From a virus: a stretch of DNA of 30,146 bases. The translations under genes were made by a program, and so were the position numbers. Each line of letters opens with the position of its first letter. The stretch's first letter is position 1. Under the pieces are notes generated by a model. It searched no databases, was not told the DNA's origin, and saw nothing but the letters and a program-made list of their open reading frames with translations. Below, piece by piece: positions 5,724 through 14,233 of the stretch. The stretch lies in IMG/VR virus record IMGVR_UViG_3300032288_001261, positions 1 to 30,146 of that record, one strand, 5' to 3'.

Positions 5724-8406
5724 GATACAACTTGAGACGGGTTACTTAGACGTAAAGGATGGAACGAACTTACCTATCAATTTAGGAATTGGCGACATTC
5801 GCGATATAAGCAAAAAGACGGGTACATTCAGTAAAACAATAACGCTTGACGGCACTAAGAACAACCACGAACTACTGAACCATTATTACGACACGAATAT
5901 ACAAGCGCAGACGTTCAATGTAAACACGCTCACGAAATGCGCATTATTGCAAAACGGAATCCCAGTAATTGAAGACGCGTACCTTCAACTTGTTAATATA
6001 GTCAAGAAACAGACGACAGATAGTCAAGAACAAGAAATCACCTATGAGGTATTAATTAAAGACGGCGCGAGTTCATTCTTTACAACTTTAGGTTCGAAGG
6101 AACTTACTGACTTAGACTTCAGTGACCTTGACCATACTTATTCAGCTGCGAACGTTGTAGCAAGTTGGTCGCATTCAGTTACGGACGGGTACAAATATCC
6201 AGTATGCTACAATCCAAGCAATGACTATTTATTGAATGAGTTTCGTCCAGCAATATACGCTAAGACGTACTTTGACCGAATCTTTGAAACGGCTGGTTTT
6301 ACTTACCAATGGAGCACCTTAAGTATTGACAAGTTTAACAAGTTGTTGATTCCTTACAACGGCGACAACCCCTATGTGAACAATGACAATTATATGGTCA
6401 AGGCTGAGAATGCAATCGGAAGCGGTGTGTTTAGTTATCCTTGGTCTTCTTATCAAACCACGAACCAAGTTCCAAATACTCTATTTAAACCGCTTGACAT
6501 ATTAACAGAAACGCTTGACCCTTCAGGTTCTTTTAGTCCGACAACTGCAACTTACCTCAATAACATACTTATAAATTCTCCCGCTGCATTATTAATTGAT
6601 GTTCAAGTCACTTACACTACTTTTGTGAACAACCCACACGCAAGTACAATTTACTTGCAAGGTGGCGACATCTGGACTCAGATAGGCGGCGCATTGTCAA
6701 TCAATGGAGCGAACCCAAGCAACTTTGGAACTTACAATAATATCGGTTTTTATTTGTTAGATGGAACGAGTTACGCTCCCGGAACTACTAACGTTTTGGT
6801 TAACGATACCGTGAACTTTCAACTTGTAGCGTCAAACTTACAAGTCGGAGACACGGTTAAAGTATTTGACGCTATGACCGCGTTTCGTCTAAGTCCAACA
6901 AGTGTTAACTTTAGAAGCCTACCTATTGGAGGAGCAATAAGAACAGCAAACATAGGACACACAATAAGTTCTTATAAAATAACAATAAGCTACACTCCAA
7001 ACACAATCGGGTTCGGCGGTGATATAGTGGTAAATGATTACGTGCCTAAAAAGATTAAACAAGCGGACTTCATTAAGTCAATCTTTACGATGTACAATCT
7101 GTACGTAACCACCGACAAGACGAACTCGCAAAAGTTAATCATTCAAACGCGTGACAATTTTTACGATTCGGGCGCACGTAAAGACTGGTCTGAAAAGTTA
7201 GCAAAAGACCGCGAACAAAATCTTCAGTTCATTGCAGAGACTGCACAAAAACGACTCTTATTAACTTATAAACAAGACGCGGACGAACCGAATAAAATTT
7301 ACAAAGAAGCCACCAACGAGGTTTACGGGCAAGTTGAATACATACTGGACAACGAGTATATCAAAGGCGAAGACAAGAAAGAACTTGTTTTCAGTCCGAC
7401 ACCCGTAAATCAAACAAGTTTCGGAGCAATCGTTCCAATGTTTGTCGGGTCAGCGCCAAAGACGAACATTCGAATACTTTACGATGGACCAATGCTTGAC
7501 TGCGGAGCGTTTAATATTTATGACGATATTGGAACGGCAATCGGTGAGTTTGACTTGGTGCAATACCCAGCAATAACACACTTCAACAATCCGTTGACAC
7601 CTGACTTTGATTTGAACTTCGCGGTGTGTGACTATTACTTTTACCAGCAACAAGTATTAACGGCGAACAACCTTTTCAATCTGTACTGGCGACGCACGAT
7701 GAACCAAATAAACACGGGCAAAATGTTAACTGCCTATTTTTATTTGACTGAAAATGACATCCAAACTATTAAGCTAAACGACAAGATTAGAATATTCAAC
7801 GATTGGTATAATATAAACAAGGTCATTGACTACAATGTTAACGTACCGATGTTAACAAAGGTTGAATTGATTACGGTTGACGAAGACATTCGCCTTGTCC
7901 CGGTAAGTAAAAAAGACATAAAACCAATTGCTCCAGTTCCGAACACGGAAGGTTTAATAAACGTTTTGAATGGTCACTTTTACAACAACAACAATGTTAT
8001 AAGTGCTTATTCAGACGTGACAACTAAAGGGGTTGGTAACGTAGTTAGTGGCGGTCACAAGGCGGTTATAATAGGCAATAATAGAAACGTTCAAAGTTCA
8101 GGAATATTCGGTGACGAAATTGTGAATCCTTACCCGGTTATTTACCCTATGTTTTTATGGAACGATACGTGGACAATTACAAGCCAACAAAGCGTTTTAA
8201 TTTACGAAGGGACAACCAACACAACTTGGTATTTGCCACCGCTCGGAAACACGGGTCAGCAGTTTATTATTAAGAACGTCGGAACGGCTGCACTAACTAT
8301 TAATGCGGACGGGACAGAAACGATTGACGGCGCATTGACTTTAAAACTTAACCAATGGGACTCGGTCACTTTAGTCGACGGTCAACTTCAATGGTATATT
8401 ATTTAA
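5716..8406 (+). CDS. Tail hub/fibre fusion protein, 896 aa
   Basis: Residues 1-250 begin MVRIQLETGYLDV and contain a GDIRDISKKTGTFSKTITLDGT segment, followed by tail-hub-like beta regions to about 740; this start is shared by large tail-tip proteins of Bacteroidota phages as I recall them. Residues about 755-812 show an irregular Asn/Gly/Val repeat (GVGNVVSGGHKAVIIGNNRN), typical of a trimeric beta-helix. The last 75 residues (from YEGTTNTTWYLPPLG to WYII) match a small C-terminal domain widespread in fibres (IIKNVG, ADGTETIDG, DSVTLV). The protein may therefore join hub and receptor-facing fibre in one chain. Confidence 0.65.
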   Translation: MVRIQLETGYLDVKDGTNLPINLGIGDIRDISKKTGTFSKTITLDGTKNNHELLNHYYDTNIQAQTFNVNTLTKCALLQNGIPVIEDAYLQLVNIVKKQTTDSQEQEITYEVLIKDGASSFFTTLGSKELTDLDFSDLDHTYSAANVVASWSHSVTDGYKYPVCYNPSNDYLLNEFRPAIYAKTYFDRIFETAGFTYQWSTLSIDKFNKLLIPYNGDNPYVNNDNYMVKAENAIGSGVFSYPWSSYQTTNQVPNTLFKPLDILTETLDPSGSFSPTTATYLNNILINSPAALLIDVQVTYTTFVNNPHASTIYLQGGDIWTQIGGALSINGANPSNFGTYNNIGFYLLDGTSYAPGTTNVLVNDTVNFQLVASNLQVGDTVKVFDAMTAFRLSPTSVNFRSLPIGGAIRTANIGHTISSYKITISYTPNTIGFGGDIVVNDYVPKKIKQADFIKSIFTMYNLYVTTDKTNSQKLIIQTRDNFYDSGARKDWSEKLAKDREQNLQFIAETAQKRLLLTYKQDADEPNKIYKEATNEVYGQVEYILDNEYIKGEDKKELVFSPTPVNQTSFGAIVPMFVGSAPKTNIRILYDGPMLDCGAFNIYDDIGTAIGEFDLVQYPAITHFNNPLTPDFDLNFAVCDYYFYQQQVLTANNLFNLYWRRTMNQINTGKMLTAYFYLTENDIQTIKLNDKIRIFNDWYNINKVIDYNVNVPMLTKVELITVDEDIRLVPVSKKDIKPIAPVPNTEGLINVLNGHFYNNNNVISAYSDVTTKGVGNVVSGGHKAVIIGNNRNVQSSGIFGDEIVNPYPVIYPMFLWNDTWTITSQQSVLIYEGTTNTTWYLPPLGNTGQQFIIKNVGTAALTINADGTETIDGALTLKLNQWDSVTLVDGQLQWYII

Positions 8407-8409
8407 AAT

Positions 8410-9141
8410 ATGAGTTACTTAAATAGTTACAAACAAGACACGCTTGTAAGCGGTACGAACATAAAGACGATTAACGGAAGTTCAATATTAGGTAGTGGCA
8501 ATTTAGTCGTAACGGGTAGCGGTGCAAGTTGGGGTTCAATCACGGGAACGTTGTCAAGTCAAACGGATTTACAAACCGCATTGAACGCTAAACAAGACGA
8601 CATAACTTTAACGACAACGGGTAGTTCAGGTGCGTCTACATTTATTTCAAATACGTTGAACGTTCCTGACTATACATTGACTGGATTAGGGGGTGTGCCA
8701 ACAACGCGAACGCTAACGATAAACGGAAGTACTCAGGATTTAAGCGCAAACAGAACGTTTACTATTAACCCCGTTAGTGGCACTATTGTGTTAATTTACA
8801 CGGATGAAACCGAAACTACTGGAACAACTGCAACGACTGCTAAAACATATACACTCGCTGCTAACACGTACAGCAAAATAATGATTGAAGCGGAGATTGA
8901 ATTCATTAACACTGCTAATTTAAATGGCAATGCTAACTTTAATATAGTTGTCGGAGGAGTGACTAAAAGAACATTGACTTTGTCAGGAGATGCAACGGGA
9001 ACGGGAGACCAATTTCAAAGTGGCGGAACTTGTAAGTACAGCGAAGCAATTACGGGGGGAGCAGTTATTGACGTAACCACTACAACGGTTGCCAATGCAA
9101 GTTGGGTTGTATTCTCTTTAAGGGTGTACGGAGTTTATTAA
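8410..9141 (+). CDS. Tail fibre protein, 243 aa
   Basis: The N-terminal third carries standard fibre motifs: KTINGSSILGSGNLVV (residues about 18-33) and WGSITGTLSSQTDLQTALNAKQ (about 41-62), both common in trimeric fibre shafts, then repeats of Gly/Thr/Ser-rich strands. Residues about 130-243 form a compact beta domain that could be the tip. It starts four bases after the hub/fibre gene and probably binds to it. Receptor binding is inferred from type, not shown. Its stop codon is the first part of the repeated gap element at 9139. Confidence 0.78.
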   Translation: MSYLNSYKQDTLVSGTNIKTINGSSILGSGNLVVTGSGASWGSITGTLSSQTDLQTALNAKQDDITLTTTGSSGASTFISNTLNVPDYTLTGLGGVPTTRTLTINGSTQDLSANRTFTINPVSGTIVLIYTDETETTGTTATTAKTYTLAANTYSKIMIEAEIEFINTANLNGNANFNIVVGGVTKRTLTLSGDATGTGDQFQSGGTCKYSEAITGGAVIDVTTTTVANASWVVFSLRVYGVY

Positions 9142-9172
9142 AACACGAATCAAAAAATTACTATTGTAAAGT
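9139..9172 (+). promoter_or_regulatory. Repeated gene-start element, copy before tape measure
   Basis: Begins TAAAACACGAATC, then an A-run and TACTATTGTAA at 9159-9169, directly before ATGGC of the tape measure gene. It differs from the copy at 4248-4280 by only a few bases, and AAACACGAATCAAAA also lies before the small terminase start (2673-2687). Candidate late promoter or translational element. Confidence 0.45.
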
Positions 9173-11392
9173 ATGGCTGGAACTATTGACGTAGGTACTA
9201 TTAAAGTCGGCGGACTCGCAGAACTCAAAGCGCAACTTCGTGAAATTAAAGGCGAACTTGCAAACGCTACTGACCCCGAACAAATGCGAAGACTTGCCGA
9301 AGCGGCGGGACAAGTTTCAGACCAAATAAAAGACGCAAACGAACAAGTAGCGGTATTCGCTACGGGGTCAAAGTTTGAAGCGACAAGCAACGCATTCGGG
9401 TTGATGAAAAACCAGTTGATGAGTTTGGACTTTGAAGGCGCGGCGACATCGGCTAAATTGTTTCAACAGACACTCGGTTCAATTACACCCGCTCAGATAG
9501 GCACACAATTAAAAGGTCTTATCTCGGTTGTTGGTTCGTTAAGTAAAGCGTTCATTCAGTTTGGTTTATCGTTACTTGCGAACCCTATTTTTTTAATAGT
9601 CGCAGCGGTGGTTGCTATTACGGCTGCAATCGTTGTCTTATTAAATAAGTTTGGTTTATTAAAGCCTATTCTCAAAGCAATTGGTGACGCATTCAAAGTA
9701 GTTATGGCAGTAATAGACGCGGCAATTCAAGCGTTTAAAGACCTTACTGACTGGCTTGGCTTAACGGCAAACGCGGCGGAGGATAGTGCAAGAAGACAAA
9801 TTGCTGCGAGTGAAGCGTCGAGAAAAGCCACCGAAAAAAAGAGCGAAGCGGCTATTGATGCTTATGACCACGAAATTGCAATGTTAAAAGCGCAAGGAAA
9901 AGACACGGCAATTGTTGAGGCTCAACGTCAAAAACATATTCTTGACACTGCCAAAGTTCAAAAACAAAGATTGCAAGACGAAATAAAACTACACCAAAGG
10001 TTGCAAGATTTGAACGCTGAAGACACGAAAAAATTACGCGAGTCTTTAGACGAACAAACTAAATTAATTCACGATAGCTATCAAGAATTAAAAGTAATGC
10101 GTGAAGCCAACCGAAAAAAGGTTGAAGAGAATGAAGAGAAGGTGCGTCAAAATGCAATCAGCGTTCAGGCAAAAAGAAAAGACGATGCCATTAAATTCGA
10201 ACAAGACAGATTAAACGCAACTCGTAGATACCAAGACCTTGAACTTGAGTTGATGGACGAAGGTATTAAAAAAGAATTAAAAGCAAATGAATACAAATAC
10301 CAGCGCGAAATTGAAGATTTAAAATTCAATAAGAACTTAACAAAAAACGAACGCCTGAAATTAGAGAAGGAACTTGGTGTTGTTTTGGGTGCAAATGCTG
10401 CCGAAATAAGAGACAAATACAATGCAATTGAACTTCAGAAAGAAAGGGATTTTCAAGCAAAATTAAAAGAGTTAACAATAAACGAAAACATTTCACGCGC
10501 TGAGGTTATTAACCAAGACTACCAAAAACAATTAGCGGACTTTCAAAAGTTGCTTGACGACAAAGCAATCACGAAGGAACAATACGCACAACTTGAAGCG
10601 GCTGCGGACGCACAACGACAAGCAAACCAAGACGTATTAAACCAGGAATACGCAAACAGAAATAGAGAAGCTGAAATATCAATGATGGCTGAAGGATTTG
10701 CTAAAAAGTCCGAAATGCTCGAGTTTCAAAAACAACAAGAATTAGCAAACTTAGACTTGACGCAACAAGAACGAATTGCAATCGAACAAGAATACGCAAC
10801 GAAGAGAGCGGAACTTGAAGAGGCAGAAAGACAAAGCAGAGTTGAAGCGGTTAACAAAACCACTCAAATGGTTGGCGACGCCACCAAGACTGGATTGCAA
10901 GGTATCTCTGACATTGTCGGAGCGTTCGCGGGTAAGTCGGTTAGTCAGCAAAAGAAAGCGTTTGAAATTCAAAAGAAAATCAACATCGTAATGGCAACGA
11001 TCGACATGATTAAAGGAGCGGTTTCGGCTTTCTCAAATGCTCAGACGTTAGGTCCAATTGCGGGACCAATTGTCGGGTCATTGATTGCGGCTTCGGTTGT
11101 GGCTTCGGGTATTGCAAACATCAAAAAAATATCGGCAACTAAATTCGAAGGTGGAGGTACAACGTCACCAAGCGCACCAAGTACAACGGGAGGAGGTGAG
11201 GCTGCGAGTGCAACGGCTGGACCAGCGCAACCTTCGTTCAGTTTGTTTGGTCAGCCAAACCAAGCCAACACAATGACTGGAGCGAAGTCCGTTGAAGCGG
11301 GACAGACAACTATTCAAGCGGTGGTTGTTGAGAGTGAAATAACAACAAGCCAAAACAAGGTTAAACGAATGCAAGAATCAGCGACATTATGA
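9173..11392 (+). CDS. Tape measure protein, 739 aa
   Basis: Sets tail length and is ejected with the DNA. It begins with a short Gly-rich strand (MAGTIDVGTIKVGG), then coiled coil. A strongly hydrophobic segment lies at about 137-158 (NPIFLIVAAVVAITAAIVVLL). A long Gln/Lys/Glu-rich coiled coil runs from about 200 to 590. A second hydrophobic region (IVGSLIAASVVASGIANI) is followed by a Gly/Ser/Thr-rich tail. This order is typical of siphovirus tape measures. At about 0.15 nm per residue the tail would be near 110 nm. The stop overlaps the next start in ATGA. Confidence 0.92.
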   Translation: MAGTIDVGTIKVGGLAELKAQLREIKGELANATDPEQMRRLAEAAGQVSDQIKDANEQVAVFATGSKFEATSNAFGLMKNQLMSLDFEGAATSAKLFQQTLGSITPAQIGTQLKGLISVVGSLSKAFIQFGLSLLANPIFLIVAAVVAITAAIVVLLNKFGLLKPILKAIGDAFKVVMAVIDAAIQAFKDLTDWLGLTANAAEDSARRQIAASEASRKATEKKSEAAIDAYDHEIAMLKAQGKDTAIVEAQRQKHILDTAKVQKQRLQDEIKLHQRLQDLNAEDTKKLRESLDEQTKLIHDSYQELKVMREANRKKVEENEEKVRQNAISVQAKRKDDAIKFEQDRLNATRRYQDLELELMDEGIKKELKANEYKYQREIEDLKFNKNLTKNERLKLEKELGVVLGANAAEIRDKYNAIELQKERDFQAKLKELTINENISRAEVINQDYQKQLADFQKLLDDKAITKEQYAQLEAAADAQRQANQDVLNQEYANRNREAEISMMAEGFAKKSEMLEFQKQQELANLDLTQQERIAIEQEYATKRAELEEAERQSRVEAVNKTTQMVGDATKTGLQGISDIVGAFAGKSVSQQKKAFEIQKKINIVMATIDMIKGAVSAFSNAQTLGPIAGPIVGSLIAASVVASGIANIKKISATKFEGGGTTSPSAPSTTGGGEAASATAGPAQPSFSLFGQPNQANTMTGAKSVEAGQTTIQAVVVESEITTSQNKVKRMQESATL

Positions 11393-12843
11393 CAAGTTAC
11401 TATTCCTTATTAAATAAATTAGAAACGTTTTGTAACGCGCATTTACAAATTAAAAAATTTGCTGGTGAGTTCAGAGAGCAAATGCCGAACTTTTGCACGT
11501 TAGATGAGAAATACCCGGTTGTTTTTGTAGTCCCAAATTCGTCACTACCTACGTTGAACCAAAAGGATTTTACAATAGACATCTATTGTGTTGATGTTAT
11601 TCAAAAAGACCGCGCAAATTTGAACGTAATTTTGTCCGATACTGAGTTAATCTTAAACGACATTTATTTATATTTCTCAGATGGTCCTGACTTGAGCGTT
11701 GAAATACTAAGTTCACCTACATTAACACCAATAAACAACTTTGACTTAGATTACGTTGCGGGGTGGTTTATGACAGTGACGTTTCAAGTTGAAGGCTATT
11801 GTGTTGAAGCTATCCCTTTGACACCTTACGAACCGGGTGGCGGTGGTTGTCCACCAGTACGTGTTTTGAATTCAGACGAAAGTTATTCTCAAAATGTACC
11901 TTCAGGCGACACGCTTAATTTACCCGACGTAAACATTCAAGTAATTGACGAGAACCTTAACGTACTTTCAAACTTAAATTACCCAAGTGTTCAGGATTTA
12001 ATTATAAATGTTGATTGTCCTGACTGCTTAGACGGCGTTGCAAAAATCAAAAAAACTGGCGACGGAACTATTGTAAACTTGAACGTGCCGTGCGGTGGTG
12101 TTGTTGAATACGATGTCGCAGACAATGACATTTCAGTTAATGGAACTTTTGTAGTGGGTATTTACGCGACAGACCCGCTAGATATTAAATTAAAAGACCA
12201 AAACACGAATACAATTACACCGACAAGTATTGTTTATCACGGGAACACGCATCACTTAGATATTACAATTGACACAACAGACTTCATCCCGGTTGGCGCG
12301 AAGTTAATTAAGACGGGTCAAACGATACAATATCACGTTCACGACGACGGTGACTTCGAAGCTGGTCGATTAAATAGTTTTGATATATTGTGGAAAAATA
12401 ATCCGTTCGGAAACAACAAACGATTCACGGACACGTTAGGACTTTCACTATACGCTAACAATTGGGTCATTGACTGGTCAACATTTGCCGACAACAAGGT
12501 ACTCGGTTACTATATTAATATTGGTGGCGGTGTAACTTGGTCAACTGCGGTCAGTAGCGCATTTGGTACGCACGGCGGTTTTGGTCAATGTAGACTTGCA
12601 AACATTCGCGAGTTGTTTAATATTGCTACGTTTGGCAATGCGAGTGGTTGTTTGAATTATGCGCCTTTTAATATTGGTGCGCTTTACCTTGCGTCAAGTA
12701 CAACACAACCGGACAACTCAGGAAATGCAATGTATATGTACACCGCAGCGCAGCCAATTGTGAATGGACTTGACAAAACTGCGGCTGCCTTTAGATATAT
12801 TCCAGTGCGTGACTTTACTTGGAACGGAACTAACTTAATTTAA
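11389..12843 (+). CDS. Tail-terminator-like protein fused to DUF1566 lectin-like domain
   Basis: Residues 1-145 look like a tail terminator/completion protein (MTSYYSLLNKLETFCNAHL, YPVVFVVPN, WFMTVTFQVEGYCVEAIPL). A Gly/Pro linker at 149-156 leads to a beta region at 157-300 (NSDESYSQNVPSGDTLNLPD). Residues about 307-484 match the DUF1566 (Lcl) C-type-lectin-like domain: KTGQTIQYHVHDDGDFEAG, RFTDTLG, TWSTAV, RLANIRELFNI, YLASSTT and the end motif RYIPVRDF. The Trp normally before RLP is Cys here. A lectin-like domain on a tail protein suggests surface binding. No reverse transcriptase is present, so it is not a visible DGR target. Confidence 0.68.
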   Translation: MTSYYSLLNKLETFCNAHLQIKKFAGEFREQMPNFCTLDEKYPVVFVVPNSSLPTLNQKDFTIDIYCVDVIQKDRANLNVILSDTELILNDIYLYFSDGPDLSVEILSSPTLTPINNFDLDYVAGWFMTVTFQVEGYCVEAIPLTPYEPGGGGCPPVRVLNSDESYSQNVPSGDTLNLPDVNIQVIDENLNVLSNLNYPSVQDLIINVDCPDCLDGVAKIKKTGDGTIVNLNVPCGGVVEYDVADNDISVNGTFVVGIYATDPLDIKLKDQNTNTITPTSIVYHGNTHHLDITIDTTDFIPVGAKLIKTGQTIQYHVHDDGDFEAGRLNSFDILWKNNPFGNNKRFTDTLGLSLYANNWVIDWSTFADNKVLGYYINIGGGVTWSTAVSSAFGTHGGFGQCRLANIRELFNIATFGNASGCLNYAPFNIGALYLASSTTQPDNSGNAMYMYTAAQPIVNGLDKTAAAFRYIPVRDFTWNGTNLI

Positions 12844-12848
12844 AAGAT

Positions 12849-13076
12849 ATGACTTACAAATTTGAACAATTCAACGTTGAAATTACAGACCCAGTTATTG
12901 ACGTGGTTTGCGTTGCTGACAATATAAACACGAAAACTTGTTCTGTTGACATTACACTAACAACAGACACCGCTGAATTTGGCGTAAACTTACAAGGCTT
13001 CACTTACGAAGTAACTTGGGATGACTCAGACATTGAAGCGTGGGTTGCAAATGAACTTGTAAACTACGAAGTGTAA
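12849..13076 (+). CDS. Small beta-rich protein, 75 aa
   Basis: Begins MTYKFEQFNVEITDP and is acidic and beta-rich, with two Cys and no Lys or Arg in its second half. It starts five bases after the lectin-domain gene and its stop runs into the ATG at 13077. It may be a small tail accessory. Family not recognised. Confidence 0.6.
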   Translation: MTYKFEQFNVEITDPVIDVVCVADNINTKTCSVDITLTTDTAEFGVNLQGFTYEVTWDDSDIEAWVANELVNYEV

Positions 13077-13502
13077 ATGGCTACGTTTAAAGTAAAATAC
13101 GCCACTCGTAATAAACTCGCTAGAGCGTTACAGCAAGAGATTAAAAGCTTAGGCTTAATTGACACGGGTGCTTTGTACGACTCGATTAAAATCTCGGCAA
13201 TGACTGGCGACGAACTAAACAAAATTAACATAACTATAAATGCTTTATTTTATTATTTGTTTTTGGATGAGGGAACAACGAGAGGAATACCTCCTTACTC
13301 AATTACGGATAGTTGGTTAAAGCGTAGCGATACTCAAGCAATAATAGGCGAAATAATAGCCGAGTACATAGCGTGGCAGTTCAAAGAATATCCACTTTTG
13401 CAAATGGCTACAATTCTTAACAATCCTAAAGTAAGCATTCAGTTCAACTGGATAGATTCGCCTTACGCTGGGCTACCTACTGCGCCAATGACTTCATTCT
13501 AG
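13077..13502 (+). CDS. HK97 gp10-like tail completion protein, 141 aa
   Basis: Residues 5-75 follow the gp10-like pattern: a helix with KLARALQQEIKSLGL, then IDTGALYDSIKISA, a strand pair, and FYYLFLDEGT with a following Pro (GIPPYS). That fold forms a head-tail joining or tail-completion piece in siphoviruses. It is separated from the portal and connector by over 4 kb, which is unusual. Its TAG stop shares the CTAG at 13499-13502 with the stop of the gene on the other strand. Confidence 0.7.
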   Translation: MATFKVKYATRNKLARALQQEIKSLGLIDTGALYDSIKISAMTGDELNKINITINALFYYLFLDEGTTRGIPPYSITDSWLKRSDTQAIIGEIIAEYIAWQFKEYPLLQMATILNNPKVSIQFNWIDSPYAGLPTAPMTSF

Positions 13503-14233
13503 ATTGACAAGTCTTTTTTCATTGCCAACATATTAAAAGCAAATACTAAAGGCATTCTCAAAACCTCATCGAACTTGGTTACATCTTCGTTTGCTAGGTT
13601 GTAAATCGTCTGCTCCCACGACCAGCGTTTGAACTTTGCTTCGTTCTGCTCTTCTTTAAGGTCCTCAGCATCTAGCTCTTCGTCAATGTCAGGGTCTGCT
13701 ATGGTAGGCTCAAACAAATTAGAGTACACTTGTATAAAGTTTTCCCTGAACTTTAGGTAAATAGGAATAATTTCGTACACTTCAGCAACGGAAATGCTAT
13801 AAAATTCGTCTTTTCTTACGTCTATGTCGAACTCGTAAGGCTCAAAAACACGTTCTCCCCACTCATTTAACTTTGTTTTTCGGTAAAATAGGGCGCAAAT
13901 CTTTGGTAAATTGCTAACATAATTTTCACTAAACCAAAATTCAAGGTCGATAAACTCGCCTAGCTTTAAGCGGTCCACATTAATAAGTGAATACTCGCCT
14001 ATATTTTGCTTTATTTTAGTTCGTGGTTGCTGTTTAAGCCACTTAATTTTGTCAATTATATTATTCAATTCATCAAAATCGAGGTCCAAAAAGCTATTAT
14101 ATTCTTCATTTGTAAGAATAGAAAGTATTTCTATTTCGTAATCCAGTAACGAGTCGAACTCCGTTTGTTGAAGTTCGTTTATTTCTATGTACTGCTCGAT
14201 ACTAATTTGATGCCACCCCGTCGGTATCTTCAT
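13499..14233 (-). CDS. Second tail-chaperone-like protein of the inverted pair, 244 aa
   Basis: Acidic, helical protein. Residues 7-60 hold ISIEQYIEINELQ and LDLDFDELNNIID. Residues 78-122 read IGEYSLINVDRLKLGEFIDL ... KICALFYRKTKL, a pattern I associate with phage tail assembly chaperones. The same layout appears in the gene before it (DFxE, I-G-Y, AxxF+xTxL in equal order and spacing), so the two look paralogous. It begins inside that gene, in the +1 frame. The C-terminal region 180-200 is a strongly acidic linker. Opposite strand to all other genes. The chaperone assignment rests on pattern and pairing only. Confidence 0.62.
   Translation of the reverse strand: MKIPTGWHQISIEQYIEINELQQTEFDSLLDYEIEILSILTNEEYNSFLDLDFDELNNIIDKIKWLKQQPRTKIKQNIGEYSLINVDRLKLGEFIDLEFWFSENYVSNLPKICALFYRKTKLNEWGERVFEPYEFDIDVRKDEFYSISVAEVYEIIPIYLKFRENFIQVYSNLFEPTIADPDIDEELDAEDLKEEQNEAKFKRWSWEQTIYNLANEDVTKFDEVLRMPLVFAFNMLAMKKDLSI

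Noticed and set aside
9118-9390. Minus-strand ORF at the tape measure start
   Set aside because: Antisense shadow; Ser/Ala-rich with no start context, and it crosses the conserved gap element.
10751-10991. ORFs on both strands inside the tape measure gene
   Set aside because: They are by-products of the Gln/Lys/Glu-rich coiled-coil codons.
12300-12843. Diversity-generating retroelement target at the end of the DUF1566-like domain
   Set aside because: The domain type fits, but no reverse transcriptase gene or template repeat is seen anywhere in the circular genome.
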